Positions 1 through 7,413 of a stretch of DNA of 14,586 nt are shown piece by piece (position 1 is the first letter of the stretch; each line of letters opens with the position of its first letter). Origin of the DNA: Flavobacteriales bacterium (GTDB lineage: Bacteria > Bacteroidota > Bacteroidia > NORP154). The notes under the pieces were generated by a model. It was not told where the DNA came from, made no database searches, and was given only the letters and a program-made list of their open reading frames with translations. Both the position numbers and the translations under genes were made by a program. Location of the stretch: positions 1 to 14,586 of the forward strand of contig DTSC01000110.1 in the NCBI GenBank assembly GCA_012965625.1, written 5' to 3'.

Positions 1-1
1 T

Positions 2-181
2 TCTGTTAAAGAAAGTACGAAGTATATTTATAGCAATAAAGGTCTTGCTATTGCAAATGGAGGAATGTTTTATCTGCTACTTTTAATTCCGGTTGTTGGC
101 CTATTGATTGCTCCTTCTTATGGAGTAGTTGCTGCTACTATTGCAACAAATGTGAAAAAACCTTCTTATATTGAAAAGTAA
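2..181 (+). CDS. EI24 / CysZ-like membrane protein, C-terminal fragment
   Basis: This reading frame is open from the left edge and ends at TAA 179-181, giving the last 59 residues of a protein whose 5' part lies outside the window. The visible part has a basic stretch with a KGLAIANGG segment, then one long hydrophobic helix (MFYLLLLIPVVGLLIAPSYG), then VVAATIAT and a short polar tail. The pattern of 'RGLAxGNG', a membrane helix, 'GxLIAPxYxVVAAT' and a stop resembles the end of EI24-domain (CysZ-type) inner-membrane proteins of Bacteroidota. This is recognition from memory, not an alignment. Members related to E. coli CysZ are linked to sulfate uptake, but the role of the Bacteroidota proteins is not established. 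Its stop codon lies inside the start of mqnA (11-base overlap), so the two are probably cotranscribed and translationally coupled. Confidence 0.72.
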   Translation, partial: SVKESTKYIYSNKGLAIANGGMFYLLLLIPVVGLLIAPSYGVVAATIATNVKKPSYIEK

Positions 182-941
182 TAATATAATTAAGATAAGT
201 GCAGTAGAGTATCTCAACACACTGCCCTTTGTTCACGGAATAAACAATTCTGGGTTTTTAAAAAACTATCTACTAGAATTGGATATTCCATCTGCTTGCG
301 CAGAAAAAATGCTTGCACAGAAAGCAGATATTGGCCTTGTACCTATTGTTTCTTTGACAAAGCTAAAAGATTATCAAATAATTACTGATTATTGCATAGG
401 AGCTATAAGCTCTGTAGGTTCTGTTCTTTTATTATCTGATGTCCCTATTGAAAAGATAAAATGCGTAATGCTAGATTATCATTCTCAAACTACTAATTCC
501 TTAATAAAGGTTATCCTCTCTAAATATATGAATATTAGCGTTTTATGGGAAAATGGAAATGTTAATTACGAAAAAAGGATTGCTGGTAATAATGCTGGTA
601 TTGTTATTGGTGACAGAGCATTTGAAATGATAGGCAAGCACAGATATTCTTATGACCTTGCAAGGCTATGGAACCAATATACTGGATTGCCATTTGTTTT
701 TGCATGCTGGGTTGCGATCGGTGAACTTCCTAAACAAGTATTGGATGATTTCTGCAAAGCAATTGATTGGGGAGTAAAACACAAGTTTGAGGCTGCAAAA
801 AACGTCAATTCAAACATTAACCTTGAAAATTATTTTAATAATTGTATTAGCTATGACTTTGACCAAGATAAAAAAGATGCAATGGAATTATTCTTCAAGG
901 AAGTACGACAATTAAACATAGTTGGTAATTCCGTAGGTTAA
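171..941 (+). CDS. mqnA: chorismate dehydratase MqnA (menaquinone biosynthesis)
   Basis: MqnA converts chorismate to 3-[(1-carboxyvinyl)oxy]benzoate, the first step of the futalosine route to menaquinone in the cytoplasm. The 256-residue length suits the family. Recognisable parts are the N-terminal ISAVEYLNTLPFVHG (about residues 9-23), ADIGLVPIVSL (52-62), GSVLLLS (83-89), the LDYHSQTTNSL stretch (101-111, equivalent to the family LDxxSRTS motif) and IVIGDRAF (about 144-151). It has the periplasmic-binding-protein-like fold without a signal peptide, as expected. The start is TTG 171: an in-frame stop at 153-155 rules out anything far upstream, and the first in-frame ATG would delete the conserved N-terminus. 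ATA at 168 or ATT at 189 are less likely alternatives. The start overlaps the preceding gene by 11 bases and no clear Shine-Dalgarno is present, which is usual in Bacteroidota. No other mqn gene is in the window. Confidence 0.9.
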   Translation: MKSNNIIKISAVEYLNTLPFVHGINNSGFLKNYLLELDIPSACAEKMLAQKADIGLVPIVSLTKLKDYQIITDYCIGAISSVGSVLLLSDVPIEKIKCVMLDYHSQTTNSLIKVILSKYMNISVLWENGNVNYEKRIAGNNAGIVIGDRAFEMIGKHRYSYDLARLWNQYTGLPFVFACWVAIGELPKQVLDDFCKAIDWGVKHKFEAAKNVNSNINLENYFNNCISYDFDQDKKDAMELFFKEVRQLNIVGNSVG

Positions 942-987
942 GTTTTAAATATGTTTATATTTATTTCAATTTAATAAGACAGAACAT

Positions 988-995
988 TATCTTTG
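988..995 (+). promoter_or_regulatory. candidate Bacteroidota -7 promoter box for the PorE-like gene
   Basis: TATCTTTG is an exact match to the TAnnTTTG -7 element used by the Bacteroidota primary sigma factor. It lies 40 bases before the ATG at 1036, giving a predicted leader of roughly 30-35 nt. A weak -33 match (TTTC at 964-967, consensus TTTG) sits 20 bases upstream. The 94-base gap between mqnA and the next gene holds nothing else I can identify. Confidence 0.5.
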
Positions 996-1035
996 CTTTC
1001 TTAAAACCCCAGAAATATTTCAATTGTTTACACCT

Positions 1036-3027
1036 ATGAAAAAAATTCTATTATCATTTTCAATTCTTGCAATTAGTTTTATAAGTATTGCAGAGATTCC
1101 TGCCACACAAACTTCAATCAAGGATAAATTGAAGCAGATCAAGGCTAAGATGAAGTATAATAGTGAAGATTATAAGGCTGCATTAAGGCTTTATAGAGAT
1201 ATCTATGTTAATGAAGCTGAAAATGCTTTGATTAATTTTAGGATAGGTCAATGTCACTTAGCGTTAGGCAATGTAAATAAATCGTTAGAGTACTTTGAAA
1301 AAGCTTTTCAACTTGACAATTTCCTGCCTGGGATTAACAAATATTTGGGCCAAACATATCATCTTAAAGGAAATCTAGATAAAGCAGTAGTAGAATACAA
1401 TAAATACAAAGCGACTTTATCTGCTAAGGAAATTACAAAAGACGATGTCAATCTATATTTAAGTCAATGTGAATTTGCAAAATCCTTAATGGCTAAACCA
1501 ATAGAGGTTAATATCAAGAATCTAGGAAGCAATATAAATACTGAATACCCCGATTACTCTCCGTCAATATCATTAGACGGAAAAACCTTCATCTTCACCT
1601 CTAGAAGATCAGATACCAAAGGTAAAGGCCGTGATAATTATGATCATGGATATTATGAAGATATATATATATCAACCTTTGATAAAAACACCAATAGCTG
1701 GTCGCCAGCTGAAGGTATAAAAGGACGTCTAAACACAGTGTTTCATGATGCCAGCATGAGCATATCTCCTGATGGAAATGAGATATATGTATATAAAAAT
1801 GTACCTAATAAAACCAGAAGTGGCGATATCTATGTATCCAGAAAAGGTCAAACAGGAAAATGGTCAAAACCCCAACCTTTACCAAAAAAGACAATAAACA
1901 CCAGCTATTTTGAAAGTTCTGCATGTTTATCTGCTGATGGTAATACCCTATATTTTGTAAGTGAAAGGAATAAAGGATTTGGCCATGGAGACATTTATAT
2001 GAGTAAAAGGATCTCAAGACAAGAATGGGGAGTACCAAAAAATCTAGGATCAACAATTAATACAGAAAAGGATGAAATTGGAGTTTTCATTCACCCAGAT
2101 GGAAAAACCTTGTTTTTCAGTTCAAAAGGCCATAGATCGATTGGAGGATATGATATTTTCCGTTCAGTTAATGTAGATGGGAAATGGTCTACTCCAGAAA
2201 ACCTTGGTTATCCTATAAACACTACAGGAGACGACGCTCATTTTGTAATGACAACTGATAACAAAACAGGTTTCTATGCTAGTTTAAGGGCTGATGGTTT
2301 TGGAGAAAAAGATATTTATGAGATAAGCTTTGAAAATTACGACGTAGTGCAAGGTGAACCAATAAAGAAAAAAGAATCACATCCTTTGGCAATACTTCAA
2401 GGAAAGGTTACAGATTCTCAAACATTACAGGGTGTAAAAGGAAAGATCTATATAATTGATCCGAAAACAAACAATAGAGAAGGAACTACCTCTACTGACG
2501 CGGATGGAAATTACTTTATAATTGTTCCTGGCAACATTGACTATGAGGTAGGTTTCAGCAATGAAAAGTTCCATAACAAGAAAGTAAAAGTACGGCTGGC
2601 TGGCGATGAGAACGCTACCTTGAAAACAACAAAGAATTTTGAAGTTGAGCGGAAGGAAAAATTAATATTTGTAAAGCCAGAGTTGTTTGAGGTACAGAAC
2701 ATTCTTTTCAAACTTGCTAGTGCCGCGCTTGAAATAAGTGAAGATTCAAGAATACAACTTGATGCCGTTATAGAGCAATTAGAAACTGCTCCTAGCTTCA
2801 AGATCATTATCCATGGCCATACTGATGATATGGGAAAAGAAAAATACAACCTGGAACTCTCTTTAAAAAGGGCAAATTTTATTGGTGAATATATTGAGAC
2901 TAAGGGTGTAGATCAAGAAAGAATCATTGTTAAAGGATTTGGCTCTGACAGACCTATTGCATCTAATGAAACGGAACAAGGTCGTGCCGTAAACAGAAGA
3001 GTTGAAGTGAAACTTATTGAAGATTAG
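1036..3027 (+). CDS. PorE-like OmpA-family protein (TPR, PD40, CRD, OmpA domains)
   Basis: This 663-residue exported protein has the domain order of PorE, a periplasmic component of the type IX secretion system thought to tie the machinery to peptidoglycan. A signal peptide covers about residues 1-19 (MKKILLSFSILAISFISIA). TPR-like helices span about 45-150. Five PD40/WD40-like propeller repeats follow, with DG cores near 180, 245, 300, 354 and 408 and three NLGxxINT repeats (162, 337, 389). A carboxypeptidase-regulatory-like domain covers about 452-535. The OmpA C-terminal peptidoglycan-binding domain covers about 550-661, with GHTDDMG (594-600), LSLKRA (608-613) and NRRVEV (653-658). I chose ATG 1036 over TTG 1024 because it starts directly at the MKK signal peptide. 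P. gingivalis PorE is a lipoprotein, but here there is no Cys before residue 73. OmpA-family paralogs with this architecture are common in Bacteroidota, so true PorE orthology is not proven. Confidence 0.8.
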   Translation: MKKILLSFSILAISFISIAEIPATQTSIKDKLKQIKAKMKYNSEDYKAALRLYRDIYVNEAENALINFRIGQCHLALGNVNKSLEYFEKAFQLDNFLPGINKYLGQTYHLKGNLDKAVVEYNKYKATLSAKEITKDDVNLYLSQCEFAKSLMAKPIEVNIKNLGSNINTEYPDYSPSISLDGKTFIFTSRRSDTKGKGRDNYDHGYYEDIYISTFDKNTNSWSPAEGIKGRLNTVFHDASMSISPDGNEIYVYKNVPNKTRSGDIYVSRKGQTGKWSKPQPLPKKTINTSYFESSACLSADGNTLYFVSERNKGFGHGDIYMSKRISRQEWGVPKNLGSTINTEKDEIGVFIHPDGKTLFFSSKGHRSIGGYDIFRSVNVDGKWSTPENLGYPINTTGDDAHFVMTTDNKTGFYASLRADGFGEKDIYEISFENYDVVQGEPIKKKESHPLAILQGKVTDSQTLQGVKGKIYIIDPKTNNREGTTSTDADGNYFIIVPGNIDYEVGFSNEKFHNKKVKVRLAGDENATLKTTKNFEVERKEKLIFVKPELFEVQNILFKLASAALEISEDSRIQLDAVIEQLETAPSFKIIIHGHTDDMGKEKYNLELSLKRANFIGEYIETKGVDQERIIVKGFGSDRPIASNETEQGRAVNRRVEVKLIED

Positions 3028-3040
3028 GAGCAGATAATTT

Positions 3041-3670
3041 TTACTGGCCAATATCTCCTTTCTTAGTCCAGCTGATATTGTCAAGAATCTTATCCAGATG
3101 GACCTCAAAGGTCCTGAGTTCATTGGGACCACCAGCCCTATTCCGCACCTCCTTTCTAGCTCCATCAAGGTAAATGGAAGTATATGTTGTAGGTAAATCT
3201 GTTACCGAAGTATCATATTCTTTTTCGAAACCCATATAATTTACACTACGAGCCATCTTTGAAACTGACCTTAGGTTTTCCTCAGTAATCTTTCCAGTAT
3301 ATATTCCCTGTTTCTCAACAAATCTTTCTCCTCGATAAACAACGTACCCACTCTTATAGAAACTTGCACTATAAATTGGACACCTCCCATAACAAGGTGT
3401 GCGTTTTATGAATGCTAATAAACTATCGTCCCCATTTTGACTAGCTCGTAGAGCATCCCTCTCTACCTTAGCATATATCTCAGTATCAATATTAATTTTT
3501 ACAGGCTCATTTAAAATTACCGGAGTATTGTTTTTTTCTTCTTGAGGAGCCTGAGATATCTCAGTTTTCTTATCTGGATCAACAGTTTCCTGGTTTTTAT
3601 TGATCTTACAAGAAGTGGTAATAATTACAATTATAAATGCCCCACTGATATATTTAGCTGATTTTTTCAT
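3041..3670 (-). CDS. DUF6438-domain putative lipoprotein
   Basis: A 209-residue protein of unknown function. The N-terminus (MKKSAKY, a hydrophobic stretch, then TTSC with Cys21) looks like a lipoprotein signal, although Thr at -3 is a weak lipobox residue. A polar Asp/Glu/Lys/Pro-rich linker spans about 22-60. The C-terminal domain (about 80-200) matches what I know of DUF6438: a strand, then TPCYGRCPIYSASFYKSG (91-108) with the Cys93/Cys97 pair, then VVYRGERFV, a KITEENLRS helix and the TDLPTTYTSIYLDG segment (157-170). The two cysteines could form a disulfide in the periplasm; that is inference. It is the last gene of the leftward pyrG-yidC block, 70 bases after yidC, and converges with the PorE-like gene with 13 bases between stop codons. 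Whether it shares the upstream transcript is unknown. Confidence 0.78.
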   Translation of the reverse strand: MKKSAKYISGAFIIVIITTSCKINKNQETVDPDKKTEISQAPQEEKNNTPVILNEPVKINIDTEIYAKVERDALRASQNGDDSLLAFIKRTPCYGRCPIYSASFYKSGYVVYRGERFVEKQGIYTGKITEENLRSVSKMARSVNYMGFEKEYDTSVTDLPTTYTSIYLDGARKEVRNRAGGPNELRTFEVHLDKILDNISWTKKGDIGQ

Positions 3671-3687
3671 TTCTGATAGTTAATTTT

Positions 3688-3703
3688 ATTGAAGATCTTC
3701 AAT
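3688..3703. repeat. 16-base perfect palindrome between yidC and the lipoprotein gene
   Basis: ATTGAAGATCTTCAAT is identical to its reverse complement. It sits 18 bases upstream of the DUF6438 gene start and 37 bases past the yidC stop. It could be an operator for a dimeric regulator or a short hairpin (6-bp stem, GATC loop). No U-tract follows on the minus strand, so it is a poor intrinsic terminator. A single chance occurrence in a window this size is plausible. Confidence 0.4.
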
Positions 3704-3740
3704 TACCTTGCCAATAAATAATTTATGGTCTCATCCCAAG

Positions 3741-5690
3741 TTATTTATTCGGCTTATAACCTCTCTCCTTTGCCATTTTCTCCAATCTTTTCTGGAAATT
3801 AGACTTTTTAGGCGCTGGCTTTTTCTGATGCTCATTGATCTTTTGCAAAATTGCTTCTTCATCAATGAATCTACGCATTGCATATTGTTGACCAAAAGTA
3901 ATTAGGGTGGCAATAAAATAGTAATAACTCAAGGCAGAAGCAAAATCATTAAAAAAGCCAAGGAACATAATTGGCATCATGTACATCATGATCTTCATCT
4001 GAGGCATCTGCATTTGCCCTCCCCCACTCATTTCCATATTCATCTTAACAGACAATAATGTTGCTGCGGTCATAAGCAATGTAAACAAGGAAACATGGTC
4101 ACCATAAAATGGAATTGAGAATCCATTGGGAAAATCATATATCGAGTCATATGAAGAAAGGTCTGTTGCCCACAAAAAACTCTCTTGTCTTAATTCAATG
4201 GAGGCCGGAAAAAATCGATACATGGCAATCAAAATAGGGAATTGAACTAGCATTGGCAAACAGCCTCCTAATGGATTCACCCCTGTTTTCTTATAAAGTG
4301 CCATAACAGATTGCTGCTTTTTCATCGCATCGGCCTTATCAGGAAACTTATCATTTATTTTATCCACTTCTGGTTTTAACACCCGCATTTTAGCCGTTGA
4401 CTTATAAGACTTGTACATCAATGGGAACAAGAGCATTTTGATAAAAATTGTCATTATAAGAATGATGATGCCATAATTACCAATGTATTTCCCAAGAAAA
4501 TTAAACATTGGAATAATCAACCCTTTATTTACCCAACCAAAGATGCCCCAACCCAATGGAATAATCTTCTCAAATCCCAAACCATAATCTTGCAGTGTTT
4601 TATAATGTGTAGGTCCAAAATAGAAGAACATTGGGAATGACTCATCTCTCACATGACCATAGGGAATAGTAAAACTAGCATGCATTTCCTTCACATATTC
4701 ACCATCATCCTCAGAACTTATGGATTCAATATTGGTAGGCTTATCAAAGCTAGATTCTGCAACTAGTATAGACGAGAAAAACTGTTGCTTGAATGCCACC
4801 CATTTTACTTTAGTTTGCAAATCTTTACGCTCATCGCTTGTTTCTGACAAATAGTCAACTTCGTCTTTGAAATATTTATAATATATAGTTGAATTACGCT
4901 TCTCATTGATCAAGCTTTTTTCTTGTCTAGGAATGAAATTTGACCAGTCAAAAACCAGATAACTATTATTCCTTGAGATGATGTTTTCTACACCATGGAA
5001 ATTAATTTTAAAACCCAAGACATAGCTATTTCCGGAAAGACTATATTCATACTCAATATATTTATCGTCTCCAGCATATAAGCGCAGGGATATTGTTTTG
5101 GTATTGTCGCCTTCTACTTTAAATGATGAACCCTTTGGTTTAAAATAAAGGTCTCTAGTAGAAATAGTTTTAGTGCCAGCAGAAAAGATCATGTTAAACT
5201 CACACGAGTCTGTCCCACTATCTTTTACACCAAGATCTTTAAAAAGATATACTGGAAGTGAGTCGAAAGTTTTATAATTCTTAAGCTCAACAGTATGCAG
5301 CCCTCCCCCCATAGTATTAAGGGTAATCTTGACTCTGTCATTTTCCATAGTTAATAGCTGTTCCTTTCCATAAGCAGCATCAGAAAATTCACCATATTTC
5401 TGCAACATTTGAACATTTGCCTCTGACTCCCCTCGAGAAGGAATATTGTGATTTGATTCTTCAGGATTAGATTGCCCTTCATCCTTATGCTCATCAGTAT
5501 CTGTCTTTGGTTCTACAATATAGGTTTCGTTGGCATTTGATACCGCTTCCAGGGAATCTCTTTTCATTTTTGCAGCTTGAATCTCCTCGGATGAAGGTTG
5601 GGTATAAATGCTATAGCCAATGAGAATGGCAAATATGAGAACTATGCCAATTATTGAATTTATGTCTTTTTCACCTCCTTGATTAAGCAT
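3741..5690 (-). CDS. yidC: membrane protein insertase YidC
   Basis: YidC inserts and folds inner-membrane proteins, alone or with the Sec translocon. At 649 residues this is the long Gram-negative form. TM1 covers about 11-29 (SIIGIVLIFAILIGYSIYT). A charged, low-complexity linker covers 30-100, and the large periplasmic P1 beta domain about 105-365. The conserved five-helix core follows: NYGIIILIMTIFIKMLLFPL (405-424), the cytoplasmic coiled region with KMRVLKPEVDKINDKF (434-449), NPLGGCLPMLVQFPILIAMYRF (472-493), HVSLFTLLMTAATLLSV (532-548) and the last helices at about 570-600. The C-terminal tail is basic (KKPAPKKSNFQKRLEKMAKERGYKPNK region). The groove residue that is Arg in E. coli is Lys418 here. 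The ATG lies 22 bases after the pyrG stop, so pyrG-yidC is almost certainly one operon. Confidence 0.97.
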   Translation of the reverse strand: MLNQGGEKDINSIIGIVLIFAILIGYSIYTQPSSEEIQAAKMKRDSLEAVSNANETYIVEPKTDTDEHKDEGQSNPEESNHNIPSRGESEANVQMLQKYGEFSDAAYGKEQLLTMENDRVKITLNTMGGGLHTVELKNYKTFDSLPVYLFKDLGVKDSGTDSCEFNMIFSAGTKTISTRDLYFKPKGSSFKVEGDNTKTISLRLYAGDDKYIEYEYSLSGNSYVLGFKINFHGVENIISRNNSYLVFDWSNFIPRQEKSLINEKRNSTIYYKYFKDEVDYLSETSDERKDLQTKVKWVAFKQQFFSSILVAESSFDKPTNIESISSEDDGEYVKEMHASFTIPYGHVRDESFPMFFYFGPTHYKTLQDYGLGFEKIIPLGWGIFGWVNKGLIIPMFNFLGKYIGNYGIIILIMTIFIKMLLFPLMYKSYKSTAKMRVLKPEVDKINDKFPDKADAMKKQQSVMALYKKTGVNPLGGCLPMLVQFPILIAMYRFFPASIELRQESFLWATDLSSYDSIYDFPNGFSIPFYGDHVSLFTLLMTAATLLSVKMNMEMSGGGQMQMPQMKIMMYMMPIMFLGFFNDFASALSYYYFIATLITFGQQYAMRRFIDEEAILQKINEHQKKPAPKKSNFQKRLEKMAKERGYKPNK

Positions 5691-5712
5691 ACTATTAATA
5701 TAATAAGGGATT

Positions 5713-7335
5713 TTAATTTATGATAGCTTCAGATACTTCAATTGCTGCCTTAACAAAGTTGACAAAAAGAGGGTGTGGATTGGCTACTGTACTTTTATAT
5801 TCAGGATGGAACTGGACCCCTACAAACCAGGGATGATCCCTCAATTCAATAATTTCCACAAGATCGAATTCAGGATTAATCCCAGAGGCAATCATGCCAG
5901 ATTTCTCAAAGTCTTCCAAAAATTCATTATTAAATTCAAACCTATGCCTGTGCCTTTCTGAAATAATATTGGCACTTCCATAACATTTTTTGGCTTTAGT
6001 GTTATTGGTTAGCTCACATGGGTAAACTCCAAGGCGCATAGTTCCACCTTTATCAGTAATTTTTTTCTGGGACTCCATTATATCTATAATGGGATTCTCA
6101 GTATCAGGATTCATCTCAGTTGAATGCGCATCCTTCAGACCCAATACATTGCGGGCAAATTCAATAACAGCACATTGCATCCCTAAACAAATGCCCAAAA
6201 ATGGAATTCCATTTTCTCTTGCATACTTGATGGCCATTATTTTTCCTTCTATACCTCGCTCTCCAAATCCAGGTGCAACCAAAATACCATTAAGGTCTCC
6301 TAGCTTATCAGATAAACTTTCTTCTGAAATATCCTCAGAATCAATTCTTTCCAATTTAACCTCACAATCATTGGCAACAGCAGCATGGATAAAACTCTCT
6401 GCAATTGATTTATATGCATCATTTAGCTTAACATATTTGCCAATTAGGCCAATCCTCACCTTGCGTTTAGGATTTTTCAGCTTATTCAGGAATTGAATCC
6501 AATCATCCAGATCAGCGGCAGTGTCTGTTGGCAAAGAGAGCATTTCCAGAACAACTTTATCTAGTTTTTCTTCTTTCATCAACAAAGGTACATCATAGAT
6601 TGTATCAGCATCTATAGACTCAATAACAGCATCCTGGGTTACGTTACAAAACAACGCGATTTTTTTTCTAATATCAGTATCAAGATGTTTCTCTGTCCGA
6701 CAAACCAAAATATCTGGCTGAACTCCAGCCTCCAGAAAAGTTTTAACTGAATGTTGCGTAGGTTTTGTCTTCAGCTCTCCTGATGCAGCTAAATAAGGGA
6801 TTAAGGTAAGATGGATTACCAAACAATCGGTTTTCATTTCCCATTTCATCTGCCTTACAGCTTCTATATATGGTAAAGATTCAATATCACCGACTGTACC
6901 TCCAATTTCTGTAATTACAAAATCATAGTCACCATCCTCCCCTAACAACTTTATACTTCTCTTTATTTCATCTGTTATATGGGGTATTACTTGAACAGTT
7001 TTGCCGAGGTACTCACCTTTTCTTTCTTTTGTAATTACAGTTTGATATATCCTCCCAGTAGTAATGTTGTTAGCTTGCGAAGTAGATATATTCAAAAACC
7101 TCTCATAATGGCCAAGGTCCAGGTCAGTTTCTGCACCATCTTCAGTCACATAGCATTCACCGTGCTCAAATGGATTCATTGTGCCAGGATCGACATTAAT
7201 ATATGGATCTAATTTCTGAATTGTCACATTAAAACCACGAGCTTGTAGCAATTTGGCCAAAGATGCAGAAATAATTCCCTTACCCAAAGATGAGGCAACA
7301 CCACCAGTAACAAATATGTATTTTGTATCAGACAT
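5713..7335 (-). CDS. pyrG: CTP synthase
   Basis: PyrG makes CTP from UTP, ATP and glutamine. The full-length 540-residue enzyme shows both domains. The N-terminal synthetase domain (about 1-270) has YIFVTGGVASSLGKGIISAS (6-25), the ATP-binding loop with GKG, and KLDPYINVDPGTMNPFEHGE (41-60). EIGGTVGDIESLPYIEA follows at 143-159. The C-terminal class I glutamine amidotransferase domain (about 290-535) has nucleophile Cys383 in LGICLGMQ, the HRHRFEFNN segment (462-470), and catalytic His510 and Glu512 in QFHPEYKS. No key residue is missing. It is the first gene of the pyrG-yidC pair. The gap to the TonB receptor stop upstream is 78 bases and contains a plausible promoter box. Confidence 0.98.
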   Translation of the reverse strand: MSDTKYIFVTGGVASSLGKGIISASLAKLLQARGFNVTIQKLDPYINVDPGTMNPFEHGECYVTEDGAETDLDLGHYERFLNISTSQANNITTGRIYQTVITKERKGEYLGKTVQVIPHITDEIKRSIKLLGEDGDYDFVITEIGGTVGDIESLPYIEAVRQMKWEMKTDCLVIHLTLIPYLAASGELKTKPTQHSVKTFLEAGVQPDILVCRTEKHLDTDIRKKIALFCNVTQDAVIESIDADTIYDVPLLMKEEKLDKVVLEMLSLPTDTAADLDDWIQFLNKLKNPKRKVRIGLIGKYVKLNDAYKSIAESFIHAAVANDCEVKLERIDSEDISEESLSDKLGDLNGILVAPGFGERGIEGKIMAIKYARENGIPFLGICLGMQCAVIEFARNVLGLKDAHSTEMNPDTENPIIDIMESQKKITDKGGTMRLGVYPCELTNNTKAKKCYGSANIISERHRHRFEFNNEFLEDFEKSGMIASGINPEFDLVEIIELRDHPWFVGVQFHPEYKSTVANPHPLFVNFVKAAIEVSEAIIN

Positions 7336-7356
7336 GTCCTAAACTTATATATGCTA

Positions 7357-7364
7357 CAAAATTA
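7357..7364 (-). promoter_or_regulatory. candidate -7 promoter box for pyrG-yidC
   Basis: Read on the minus strand this is TAATTTTG, an exact TAnnTTTG match. It lies 21 bases upstream of the pyrG ATG, in the 78-base gap after the TonB receptor gene. I could not find a convincing -33 TTTG at the usual 17-20 base spacing. A separate promoter for pyrG-yidC is therefore plausible but not proven. Confidence 0.4.
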
Positions 7365-7413
7365 GAAATTATTCAACAAATAATGTTAAAAAGCCAAGAT
7401 CTTTATTAGCCAA

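Noticed and set aside
1805..2056. Minus-strand open frame opposite the PorE-like gene
   Set aside because: It is a shadow of the PD40 repeat region, without a plausible start context or protein-like features.
6089..6496. 135-codon plus-strand open frame opposite pyrG
   Set aside because: It is antisense to the amidotransferase half of CTP synthase, with composition expected of a shadow frame.
7381..7413. Possible terminator after the TonB receptor gene
   Set aside because: The AAGATCTT palindrome and a short T-run on the minus strand are present, but I could not build a stable GC-containing stem directly before the T-run.
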